Source: Porphyromonadaceae bacterium UBA7042 (GTDB lineage: Bacteria > Bacteroidota > Bacteroidia > Bacteroidales > Muribaculaceae). Taken from it: DNA of 43,506 nt. Shown here piece after piece: positions 7,994-15,023 of this stretch; within the stretch, counting starts at the first letter, position 1; every line of letters begins with the position of its first letter. Below the pieces are notes generated by a model, which worked only from the letters and a program-made list of their open reading frames with translations, was not told the origin of the DNA and searched no databases. The stretch is taken from positions 1-43,506 of the forward strand of contig DLAR01000077.1 in the NCBI GenBank assembly GCA_002494015.1, in the 5' to 3' direction. The position numbers were made by a program, and so were the translations under genes.

Positions 7994-9427
7994 ATGACTG
8001 TCGGAGACTTTGCACAGATTGTTACCGATGCGCTGCCCTATAAACCCAACGAGCAACAGCGGCTTGTTATCGCGGCGTTGGCCCGGTTCTGTTCGTCGCA
8101 GACACCGAGCGACTCGGTGTTTCTGCTCAACGGCTATGCCGGAACCGGCAAAACGTCGCTGACCGGCGCGCTTGTGAAGGCCCTGACGGCGGTGCGCGTT
8201 CCTGTGGTGCTTCTTGCGCCTACCGGCCGTGCCGCGAAAGTTTTCAGCATCCATGCCCGGCATCCCGCCTTTACTATACACCGCAAGATTTATCGCGGTG
8301 ACTCGATGTCGATAACCGGGGCGAGCGCGATGCTTCAGGACAATCGTCTGACCAACGCCGTTTTTATCGTCGACGAGGCATCCATGATAGGCAACAGCAA
8401 TGTCGACAGTGCCGGCAACCCTACGACAGGGCTGCTTGAGGACCTGTTGCAGTATGTGTTTACCGGCACCAACTGCCGCCTGATACTTATCGGCGACATA
8501 GCACAGCTTCCGCCGGTCGGCAGCACGGTCAGTCCGGCAATGGATGTCAACACGCTGAAACAGCACGGCCTGAGGGTGTCCCGCGCAGTGATGACCGACA
8601 CCGCCCGTCAGGCGCGCAACTCGGGGATATTGCGAAACGCCACTTGGCTGCGCCGCGCCATGCTTGTCAATCCCCTTCCCGCGCCCCGGCTGATGGCAAG
8701 CCGGTTCAGTGATGTCGATGTCATTGACAATGACGGGGTGCTTGAGGTGGTGTATGAGGCTTATAACGGCGACGATGACACATCGGGGCCCGACAATACC
8801 ATCATCATCACCCGGTCCAACCGTCGCGCGACTGCGTTCAATCTTGCCATACGTCAGGAAATCCTTGATTGCGAGGAGGAGCTAATCAAGGGTGAACGGC
8901 TGCTTGTGGCTAAGAATAATTACATGTGGGCCCGCAAGGTCGAGGGTCTTGATTTTATCGCCAACGGGGATGTTGCCGTCGTTGACCGGATTATAGGGAC
9001 TGAGACCCGTTACGGCTGCCGTTTCGCCGACGTGACGCTGACTCTTCCTGACCGGGAAATCTCGATTGACTGCAAAATCATTCTCGACACATTGACCGGC
9101 GAAAGCGCGTCGCTTGAAACCGAGCGTTATCAACGGCTTGCCGAAGGTCGGTTGATGGACCCCGAGGCATTTGACCCCGCCATGCCGATGGAGGCAAGGG
9201 TGAGACGGCTCAAGGATGACGAATATTTCAACGCCTTGCAGGTAAAATATGCCTATGCCGTCACCTGTCACAAAGCGCAGGGCGCGCAGTGGGCCAACGT
9301 CATTATCGATATGGGGGGAATTGCCCCCGACGCGCTCGGTCTTGACTTTTACCGCTGGCTTTACACGGCTACTTCGCGCGCTACTTCGCGGCTTTATTAC
9401 CTGAATCCCACGCTGCCCGTCGAGTAG
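7994..9427 (+). CDS. RecD/Dda-like superfamily 1 DNA helicase
   Basis: A 477-residue ATP-dependent helicase. Walker A is GYAGTGKT at residues 47-54, Walker B is IVDEASMI, and a late UvrD_C-like region carries AVTCHKAQGAQW and YTATSRAT (motifs V and VI). The short form with AAA_30 plus UvrD_C_2 domains is common in Bacteroidota and resembles the RecD2/Dda group, so a 5'-to-3' helicase in repair or replication restart is likely (family inference). There is no RecB/RecC neighbour, so it is not part of RecBCD here. Its stop codon (9425-9427) directly abuts the stop codon of the convergent TPR gene, with no spacer. Confidence 0.85.
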   Translation: MTVGDFAQIVTDALPYKPNEQQRLVIAALARFCSSQTPSDSVFLLNGYAGTGKTSLTGALVKALTAVRVPVVLLAPTGRAAKVFSIHARHPAFTIHRKIYRGDSMSITGASAMLQDNRLTNAVFIVDEASMIGNSNVDSAGNPTTGLLEDLLQYVFTGTNCRLILIGDIAQLPPVGSTVSPAMDVNTLKQHGLRVSRAVMTDTARQARNSGILRNATWLRRAMLVNPLPAPRLMASRFSDVDVIDNDGVLEVVYEAYNGDDDTSGPDNTIIITRSNRRATAFNLAIRQEILDCEEELIKGERLLVAKNNYMWARKVEGLDFIANGDVAVVDRIIGTETRYGCRFADVTLTLPDREISIDCKIILDTLTGESASLETERYQRLAEGRLMDPEAFDPAMPMEARVRRLKDDEYFNALQVKYAYAVTCHKAQGAQWANVIIDMGGIAPDALGLDFYRWLYTATSRATSRLYYLNPTLPVE

Positions 9428-10141
9428 CTATCCCGCTTCTGAAAGAATCTTTTCAAGATAGGGTGTCGGGTGGATGTCGCAGGCCCGGCGCAGGTAGGGG
9501 AGGGCGCGGGCGCGTTCCCCGATAGCGAGGTAATAGTTCCCGAGCGACAGCAATGACGCTGTGTCGTCGGGTGACAGCTCCAGTATGCGGTCAAGGACCT
9601 GAACGGCGTTTTCCCACTGTCCGCCGGTCATATATCCGTCGGCCAGTATTTTCAAAAATTTAAGATTGTCAGGCATTCCGTCGAGCATTTTCAGGCTGTA
9701 GTGAACCATACCTTCCGCATTGCGCCGAAATGTATAGAACGCCAGCAGGTAAGAGTCGATTGACCGTGCGAGCCACGGTTCTGCGGCGGCCACCCGTTCC
9801 AGATAGCCGGTATATATCGCGGGACGGCCCTGAGCAAGGGCGGCTTTCTCGACGCTGTAGAAAAGCGAGTCAAAAGGAACATGAAGGTCGATGGCCCGGC
9901 GGGTGATGCGGAGCTGCGCTACCGAGTCGGCGGTCATGCCGGCGGCTACTATCGCCCGGGCCTGTACGGGGACATCGTCGGGACGTTCGTCGAGCATCAG
10001 ATGCATCATGGCAAGCGCCGACAACCACTCGCCGTGGCGGTAAAAGCGGTCGGCCTTGACTGCAAGCTCGTCGTAGGTGACGGCCGATGACGACAGGGCG
10101 GTCATCAGGACTGCGAGTAGGACAAAGAAGGATTTCATCAT
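9428..10141 (-). CDS. Exported TPR-repeat protein
   Basis: A 237-residue protein with an N-terminal signal peptide (MMKSFFVLLAVLMTALSSSAV) and tetratricopeptide-like helices, clearest at the C-terminus (AVQVLDRILELSPDDTASLL, then GNYYLAIGERARALPYL). It is presumably a periplasmic scaffold; the exact partner is unknown. The start ATG overlaps the stop of the upstream repressor gene by one base (TGATG), indicating translational coupling. A second ATG three bases on would also work. It ends flush with the convergent helicase gene. Confidence 0.75.
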   Translation of the reverse strand: MMKSFFVLLAVLMTALSSSAVTYDELAVKADRFYRHGEWLSALAMMHLMLDERPDDVPVQARAIVAAGMTADSVAQLRITRRAIDLHVPFDSLFYSVEKAALAQGRPAIYTGYLERVAAAEPWLARSIDSYLLAFYTFRRNAEGMVHYSLKMLDGMPDNLKFLKILADGYMTGGQWENAVQVLDRILELSPDDTASLLSLGNYYLAIGERARALPYLRRACDIHPTPYLEKILSEAG

Positions 10142-10863
10142 CAGCAGCGTAATTGATAGTTTATTATGGACTCGACGAGGTAAAGCGAGATGATGTCGGC
10201 GCGGTCGACCTCCATGTCGTCGTAGGCGGGGTTGTCGCTGTGCAGAATGACGCGTGTGGCATCGGGGTGCCGGCGCACAAACTTCACCATGCGGTAGTCT
10301 TCAAGCTGTATAACGTAAATCTGCCCCCAAAAGATGTTTCGCATGTCATTAATCTGACGTATGGCCACATATCCGCCGTTACATATCGTCGGTGTCATGC
10401 TGTCACCGTTGACGCGCACGATGTGGGTGTCCCGGGGGATGCCGGGGAGTGATACGAAACCGGCAAGATTGGCCGGTGTGAACATCTGGGGCAGGGGAGT
10501 GCGTCCGGCTGTAACGTCGATGTCATAGACTGGGGTTCCGGTTGTAGCCGCGGCAGCGGTGGCGACCGGCGCGAGAGGCTCGTCAATGATAATTTCGCGA
10601 GAGACGGAGGTCTTGGCAAAGGGCACGTCTGTGCCGTCGCGCAGCCATTTTTTTGACACTCCCATGTCGACCACGACTCTGTTGATGAGGGATTCGCTGA
10701 CCGGTGTGCGGCCGTTGAGGGCCTTGGACAGATTGGCGGGATTCATGCCGAGGCGGCGGGCAAACTGTGCCTGCGACAAGTGAGAGATATACATGAGGTA
10801 ACGGATGCGGTCGGCAACAGTCTCGACTGAGGGGGCGGGGGCGATGTTGTTGAGGAATTCCAT
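10141..10863 (-). CDS. LexA/CI-like repressor, HTH plus S24 peptidase
   Basis: A 240-residue transcription regulator. An XRE-type helix-turn-helix spans roughly residues 14-65 (LSQAQFARRLGMNPANLSKAL). The C-terminal S24 domain has the serine S155 (VNGDSMTP) and lysine K194 (RMVKFVRR). An Ala-Gly pair (A119-G120 in DVTAGRTP) lies 35 residues before the serine, the spacing of the self-cleavage site in LexA and CI, so RecA-stimulated autocleavage is plausible (inference). The frame opens at 10929, but the promoter at 10899-10929 lies inside that extension, so the ATG at 10863 is chosen. It is coupled to the TPR gene and divergent from the DUF3467 gene. Confidence 0.85.
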   Translation of the reverse strand: MEFLNNIAPAPSVETVADRIRYLMYISHLSQAQFARRLGMNPANLSKALNGRTPVSESLINRVVVDMGVSKKWLRDGTDVPFAKTSVSREIIIDEPLAPVATAAAATTGTPVYDIDVTAGRTPLPQMFTPANLAGFVSLPGIPRDTHIVRVNGDSMTPTICNGGYVAIRQINDMRNIFWGQIYVIQLEDYRMVKFVRRHPDATRVILHSDNPAYDDMEVDRADIISLYLVESIINYQLRC

Positions 10864-10898
10864 AGTGGCTGAAGTTGTAACGCGGATATTGAATATTG

Positions 10899-10929
10899 CA
10901 AAGATACAACGATGATTGCCGATTGTCAA
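10899..10929 (-). promoter_or_regulatory. Promoter of the S24 repressor gene
   Basis: On the minus strand TTG (10929-10927) and TATCTTTG (10906-10899) are exactly 20 bases apart, an ideal Bacteroidota promoter. Start is predicted near 10890, giving a 27-base leader. Confidence 0.75.
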
Positions 10930-10963
10930 GTTAAAAAAAATTAAGGGTGAAGTTTATAAGTCT

Positions 10964-10990
10964 AATTAGTCCAATTAGACCAATTGGTCC
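10964..10990. repeat. Three 9-bp direct repeats between divergent promoters
   Basis: AATTAGTCC, AATTAGACC and AATTGGTCC are tandem 9-bp repeats, followed by AATA. The array contains the perfect palindrome GACCAATTGGTC (10978-10989). It lies between the divergent S24 repressor and DUF3467 promoters, so an operator is a reasonable guess, although the repeats could also be structural. Confidence 0.6.
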
Positions 10991-11022
10991 AATAAATATA
11001 TTACGAAATAAAAGTTTTTTGC

Positions 11023-11030
11023 TAACTTTG
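11023..11030 (+). promoter_or_regulatory. -7 element of the DUF3467-cysS unit
   Basis: TAACTTTG, 73 bases before the DUF3467 start. No TTG at -33; the 9-bp repeats end 32 bases upstream. Confidence 0.5.
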
Positions 11031-11103
11031 CATTACAGGAGACGGTGAAATGCCGCCGAATGTACCATATCCAATTTATTAACCTTATCAAAATTTTAAA
11101 ATC

Positions 11104-11424
11104 ATGGCTGATCAGCAGAAAGAAATAAAAATCGAACTCACTCCCGAAGTTGCCGCAGGACACTACTCCAATCTAGCCGTAATCTCGCACGGTGCCAACG
11201 AGTTTTTCCTTGACTTCATCAACGTTGCTCCCAATATGCCGCAGGCCAAGGTGCAGTCCCGCATCATCATGACCCCCGAGAATGCCAAGAACCTCCTCGG
11301 CGCGCTGATGGAAAACGTAAAGAAATATGAGGCAATGTTTGGCGAAATCCGCCCCAAGCGTCCCGTCAACAACGGTGGCAACGGCGAGATTCCCAACCCC
11401 TTCATCATGGGTGGCAAAGCCTGA
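11104..11424 (+). CDS. DUF3467 family protein
   Basis: A 106-residue cytoplasmic protein of the DUF3467 type: the pattern EIKIELTPEVAAGHYSNLAV, NEFFLDFINVAP, QAKVQSRIIMTP and NAKNLLGAL is characteristic. The function of the family is unknown. The C-terminus is glycine/asparagine/proline rich (NNGGNGEIPNP). It is followed after a heptad-repeat hairpin by cysS, with which it is probably cotranscribed, and is divergent from the S24 repressor. Confidence 0.85.
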   Translation: MADQQKEIKIELTPEVAAGHYSNLAVISHGANEFFLDFINVAPNMPQAKVQSRIIMTPENAKNLLGALMENVKKYEAMFGEIRPKRPVNNGGNGEIPNPFIMGGKA

Positions 11425-11427
11425 AAC

Positions 11428-11490
11428 AATTGAGAATTGAGGATTGAGAATTGACAATTATGCATTGTCAATTCTCAATTCTACATTAGT
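11428..11490. repeat. Heptanucleotide array forming a long hairpin
   Basis: Nine 7-bp units in register: AATTGAG, AATTGAG, GATTGAG, AATTGAC, AATTATG, CATTGTC, AATTCTC, AATTCTA, CATTAGT. The second half is the reverse complement of the first, giving a perfect 16-bp stem (11443-11458 with 11464-11479). It starts three bases after the DUF3467 stop and ends nine before cysS. It has no T run, so it is not an ordinary terminator. Confidence 0.8.
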
Positions 11491-11498
11491 CAGTAACT

Positions 11499-12986
11499 AT
11501 GGAATCGAATTTTTGCATTTATAATACGCTGACCCGCACCAAGCAGCGGTTTGTTCCGTTGCACGAGGGGCGAGTGGGGATGTATGTGTGCGGCCCCACC
11601 GTCTATGGCGACGGTCATCTGGGCCATGCGCGTCCGGCTATCACATTTGACGTGCTTTTCCGCTATCTGCGCCATCTCGGTTACAAGGTGCGTTATGTGC
11701 GCAACATTACCGACGTGGGTCACCTCGAACATGATGCTGACAACGGCGAGGACAAGATAGCCAAGAAGGCGCGTCTCGAACAGCTTGAGCCGATGGAAGT
11801 GGTGCAGTATTACCTCACCCGCTATCACAAGGCGATGGAGGCGCTGAATGTGTTGCCGCCGTCAATCGAGCCCCATGCCTCGGGCCATGTAATCGAGCAG
11901 ATCGAATATGTCAAGAAAATTCTCGATTCCGGATATGCCTACGTCAGCAACGGCTCGGTCTACTTTGACGTGCCGAAATACAATCAGGATCATCCCTACG
12001 GCAAATTGTCGGGACGCAACATCGACGAGCTTCTTGCCACTACCCGCGCGCTTGACGGGCAGGAAGAAAAGCACAATCCTGCCGACTTCGCGCTGTGGAA
12101 AAAAGCCTCGCCCGAGCACATCATGCACTGGCCCTCGCCGTGGAGCGAAGGATTCCCCGGGTGGCATCTCGAATGCTCGACGATGGGAGAGAAGTATCTC
12201 GGCGAGACGTTTGACATCCACGGTGGCGGAATGGATCTCATGTTCCCCCATCATGAATGTGAAATCGCCCAGTCGGTGGCTCATAACGGCCACGATGCCG
12301 TGCGCTACTGGATGCACAACAACATGATTACCATCAACGGCAAGAAGATGGGCAAGTCGCTGGGCAACTTCATCACGCTCGACGAGTTTTTCACCGGTTC
12401 ACACCCGTTGCTCGACCAGCCTTACAGTCCGATGACAATCCGCTTTTTCATCCTTCAGGCCCACTATCGCGGAACCGTCGATTTCAGCAACGAGGCTTTG
12501 AAGGCATCGGAAAAGGCTCTCAACCGCATGCTTGAAGGATATCGCCGTCTTCAGGAGCTGGCACCCTCCGATACATCCACAATCGATGTCAGCACCATTG
12601 CCCGTGACTGCTACGAGGCCCTCGACGACGATATGAACACACCGATGGTAATCGCGCGCCTCTTTGATGCTCTGCGTCTGGTCAATCAGGTCAAGGACGG
12701 TCACGCCTCTGCCACTCAGGCCGACATCGACGAGTTGCGCCGCGTGTTTGACACATTTATGGTCGAGGTGCTCGGTATCCGCCCTGACACAATCGAGGGT
12801 GCCGGCGACAACGCTGAGGCTCTGAAACCGTTTGAGGACGCTGTCGACCTCGTGCTTGAAATCCGTGCCAAGGCTAAGGCGTCGAAAGACTGGGCTACCA
12901 GTGACCTTATCCGCGACCGCATGGCCGCCATCGGATTCACCGTCAAGGATACCAAGGACGGTGCCGAGTGGAGTCTCTCGAAATAA
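11499..12986 (+). CDS. cysS: Cysteinyl-tRNA synthetase
   Basis: A 495-residue class Ia synthetase that charges tRNA-Cys. HLGH (HIGH motif) is at residues 40-43 and KMGKS at 283-287. The zinc ligands are visible as C31, C226, H251 and the following Glu (HHECE). The C-terminal DALR-like helical domain is complete, and length is normal. It is preceded by the DUF3467 gene and a hairpin heptad array and followed by another heptad array in which the next gene starts. Confidence 0.97.
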   Translation: MESNFCIYNTLTRTKQRFVPLHEGRVGMYVCGPTVYGDGHLGHARPAITFDVLFRYLRHLGYKVRYVRNITDVGHLEHDADNGEDKIAKKARLEQLEPMEVVQYYLTRYHKAMEALNVLPPSIEPHASGHVIEQIEYVKKILDSGYAYVSNGSVYFDVPKYNQDHPYGKLSGRNIDELLATTRALDGQEEKHNPADFALWKKASPEHIMHWPSPWSEGFPGWHLECSTMGEKYLGETFDIHGGGMDLMFPHHECEIAQSVAHNGHDAVRYWMHNNMITINGKKMGKSLGNFITLDEFFTGSHPLLDQPYSPMTIRFFILQAHYRGTVDFSNEALKASEKALNRMLEGYRRLQELAPSDTSTIDVSTIARDCYEALDDDMNTPMVIARLFDALRLVNQVKDGHASATQADIDELRRVFDTFMVEVLGIRPDTIEGAGDNAEALKPFEDAVDLVLEIRAKAKASKDWATSDLIRDRMAAIGFTVKDTKDGAEWSLSK

Positions 12987-12988
12987 TC

Positions 12989-13016
12989 CATAATGCACAA
13001 TGCATTATGCATGATG
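12989..13016. repeat. Short heptanucleotide array after cysS
   Basis: CATAATG, CACAATG, CATTATG, CATGATG: four in-register 7-bp units beginning three bases after the cysS stop. The proposed start codon of the channel gene (13007) lies inside the third unit. Confidence 0.65.
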
Positions 13017-14233
13017 AATTAAACGACACAAATGTGTGGTTTCGCTGGATGGCCGATTTTTATGGCCGCACGGGGGTCGACGAGGGTCTCATCACCCTGC
13101 TTTCCACCGTGTCGGTTGTACTGCTTGTGCTGATTGCCTCGTGGGTGCTCTACGCTGTTCTTTCAAGGATAGGACACCCTGCCGTAAGGCTGTTTGTCGC
13201 CAGAACACCGGCCAAATGGGACGATGACCTGTTTAACGACCGGCTGCTACATGCCGTCAGTGCGCTCTTGGTCATCATTATGCTCAATGTCACCCTCCCC
13301 GCCGCGCTGACTGCCTATCCCCTGATGCGCAGCATTGCAAGCGTCGTGTGCCGCATTTTGATAATCGGCGCTTCAGTGACGGTCATCAACCGTCTGCTTT
13401 CATCGGTATATGACGTGTGTGAGAACCACACATCCCTGCGTGTGTCTTCATTGAAGGGATTGTTCCTGATGGTTCAGATTGGATTCTTGGGATGTGGCGC
13501 AATCCTTGTCGTTGCGACTCTGGCCAACCGCAACCCCATGATTATCATCTCGGGACTCGGAGCCTCGGCCGCAGTGCTGATGCTCGTGTTCCGCGACTCG
13601 ATACTCGGCGTGGTGGCTGGTGTACAGCTTACGTTCAACGACATGCTGCGTCCCGGCGACTGGATTTCGATGCCGAGCCACGGGATAAACGGCATCGTGA
13701 CCGAGGTGCTGCTGACCACTGTAAAGGTGCAGAACTATGACATGACCACCGTCACGATTCCGCCCTATACTCTTGTCAGCGAGTCGTTCCAGAACTGGCG
13801 CGGGATGCGCGAGAGCGGCGGACGGCGCATCATGCGGTCGTTCAATATCGACATCAACACAATCCGACACCTGTCAGCCGCTGAGCTTGCGCCGCTCCTC
13901 GACGAGCCGTGGGCGGCCGGAATCTCCCCTGATTCCCCGCAGGTCAACGTGACGTTGTTGCGCCGTTATCTTGAACATTATATCGGCAGCTATGCCCTTG
14001 AGCGGCCTGATGACAACATGTTTGTCATGGTGCGCGAGCTGCAACCCACCGACAAAGGTCTGCCTGTGGAAATCTATCTCTTTGCCCGTGTTACCGACTG
14101 GGTGTCCTACGAGGCGGTTCAGGCAACCATCACTGACCACATTCTTGCTGCCATTCCTCGCTTCGGATTGCGTGTGTTCCAGTCTCCATCGGGATGGGAC
14201 ATCGCCTCTATCCGCGAGAGCCGGGAGTCATAG
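13007..14233 (+). CDS. ybdG: MscS-family mechanosensitive channel (YbdG type)
   Basis: A 408-residue inner-membrane channel that opens under membrane tension. Several hydrophobic segments in the first 190 residues are followed by the MscS core (SGLGASAAVLMLVFRDSIL) and the cytoplasmic region. The stretch FNDMLRPGDWISMP, LTTVKVQNYD and FQNWRGMRESGGRRI matches the E. coli YbdG/MscM subgroup, as does the length of about 410 residues. The frame opens with a GTG at 12968 inside cysS; the ATG at 13007 is chosen, although it lies within a heptad array, and a later start is not excluded. A long terminator follows. Confidence 0.85.
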   Translation: MHDELNDTNVWFRWMADFYGRTGVDEGLITLLSTVSVVLLVLIASWVLYAVLSRIGHPAVRLFVARTPAKWDDDLFNDRLLHAVSALLVIIMLNVTLPAALTAYPLMRSIASVVCRILIIGASVTVINRLLSSVYDVCENHTSLRVSSLKGLFLMVQIGFLGCGAILVVATLANRNPMIIISGLGASAAVLMLVFRDSILGVVAGVQLTFNDMLRPGDWISMPSHGINGIVTEVLLTTVKVQNYDMTTVTIPPYTLVSESFQNWRGMRESGGRRIMRSFNIDINTIRHLSAAELAPLLDEPWAAGISPDSPQVNVTLLRRYLEHYIGSYALERPDDNMFVMVRELQPTDKGLPVEIYLFARVTDWVSYEAVQATITDHILAAIPRFGLRVFQSPSGWDIASIRESRES

Positions 14234-14252
14234 TTACATATATATACGAAAT

Positions 14253-14302
14253 ACGAGGCCGGAGACGCGTTTTAGCAACGCGTCTCCGGCCTCGTGTATA
14301 TT
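14253..14302 (+). terminator. Terminator after the MscS gene
   Basis: A perfect 19-bp stem (14253-14271 with 14277-14295) with a five-base loop is followed by GTATATTTTT. It is unusually long and GC-rich and cleanly separates the channel gene from the capsid-like cassette. Confidence 0.88.
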
Positions 14303-14351
14303 TTTCTGAAGAAAGCGACATTATCGCATTACACCCCCCTGTTTCCCATTG

Positions 14352-14359
14352 TAATTTTG
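14352..14359 (+). promoter_or_regulatory. -7 element of the capsid-like cassette
   Basis: TAATTTTG matches TAnnTTTG. Start is predicted near 14366, about 37 bases before the first ORF. There is no TTG at the ideal -33 distance. Its place between the channel terminator and the first ORF supports an independent transcription unit. Confidence 0.5.
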
Positions 14360-14402
14360 CAGTGTCAACATTAATCATTCACTTTTTAATCACATCAAAA
14401 AA

Positions 14403-14963
14403 ATGGAAAACAATGAAGAAAAAACTGACCAACTTCCTCTCGGAAATCAAGATGATGAAACCCGTGTCGCTGAGATCGACCAAGTGGGCGAGGCTTGTTG
14501 CTGCGGCGGGCAGGGCGCTGGTGACGCTGTCGTCGGCTGCGATGTCGGCCCGGATGATTCTCAACCGCTTCAAGGCGTTTCTTGCGACGATGCCGCCGTG
14601 GATGAAAGACCCGCTGATGAAAATACTGAAAATGGCGGTGAGTCCCGAGACCGATGCGTCCGACCCGCCTCCCGGGGAGACGACCACGACAACGGGAACT
14701 CCGCCGACCGGCTCCTCCGACTGATTGAGTGTGACCGGCGCATAGGCCGGCTGATTACCTCGCTGCTTAATGGCCAGACACCGCAGGAGGCTATAGACAG
14801 TCTGGTCAGCGAGGCCGCTCCGAAAGCGGTAGAGCCGCAACCCGAGCTGGGAATCTACGAGCTTGTGCGCTACGGTCTCCCCGATGGTCCGGGTCACCCC
14901 GCCGACGAAGACACGACCCGCGTTCTCTCCTCGCCCCGCGACAGCGTGTGGAACCGCCGCTGA
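14403..14963 (+). CDS. Hypothetical acidic protein upstream of the capsid-like gene
   Basis: A 186-codon ORF starting at the first ATG after the cassette promoter. Its first half is acidic, low in complexity and Cys/Gly-rich (EACCCGGQGAGD); its second half looks like a structured protein (RLLRLIECDRRIGRLITSLL, ending RDSVWNRR). I do not recognise the family. Bases 14413-14724 are also open in the +1 frame. By my count third-position GC in the overlap is about 55% here against about 79% for the other frame, while the unshared 3' part returns to about 71%. So either both frames code, or the N-terminal part is a shadow and the C-terminal part is joined to the other frame by a frameshift. Confidence 0.45.
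   Translation: MENNEEKTDQLPLGNQDDETRVAEIDQVGEACCCGGQGAGDAVVGCDVGPDDSQPLQGVSCDDAAVDERPADENTENGGESRDRCVRPASRGDDHDNGNSADRLLRLIECDRRIGRLITSLLNGQTPQEAIDSLVSEAAPKAVEPQPELGIYELVRYGLPDGPGHPADEDTTRVLSSPRDSVWNRR
14413..14724 (+). CDS. Overlapping small basic protein in the capsid-like cassette
   Basis: A 103-codon ORF starting ten bases after the 186-codon ORF, in the +1 frame, and wholly inside it. The peptide starts MKKKLTNFLSEIKMMK, continues with amphipathic Ala/Met-rich helices (ARLVAAAGRALVTLSSAAMS, then FLATMPPWMKDPLMKIL) and ends in a Pro/Thr-rich tail (GETTTTTGTPPTGSSD). Codon use is GC3-rich like neighbouring genes, which favours real coding. No family is recognised; a phage-like scaffold, minor structural or membrane-active role is possible but unsupported. 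Confidence 0.5.
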   Translation: MKKKLTNFLSEIKMMKPVSLRSTKWARLVAAAGRALVTLSSAAMSARMILNRFKAFLATMPPWMKDPLMKILKMAVSPETDASDPPPGETTTTTGTPPTGSSD

Positions 14964-15023
14964 AACAACTCCCCGGTTCATGACAATCCTATTTATCCAT
15001 CGATTTTAATATCCTGAACAACA

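Noticed and set aside
10964..10990. Short direct repeats as a CRISPR-like array
   Set aside because: Units are 9 bp and contiguous with no spacers, and no cas genes are present. The heptad arrays are rejected as CRISPR for the same reason.
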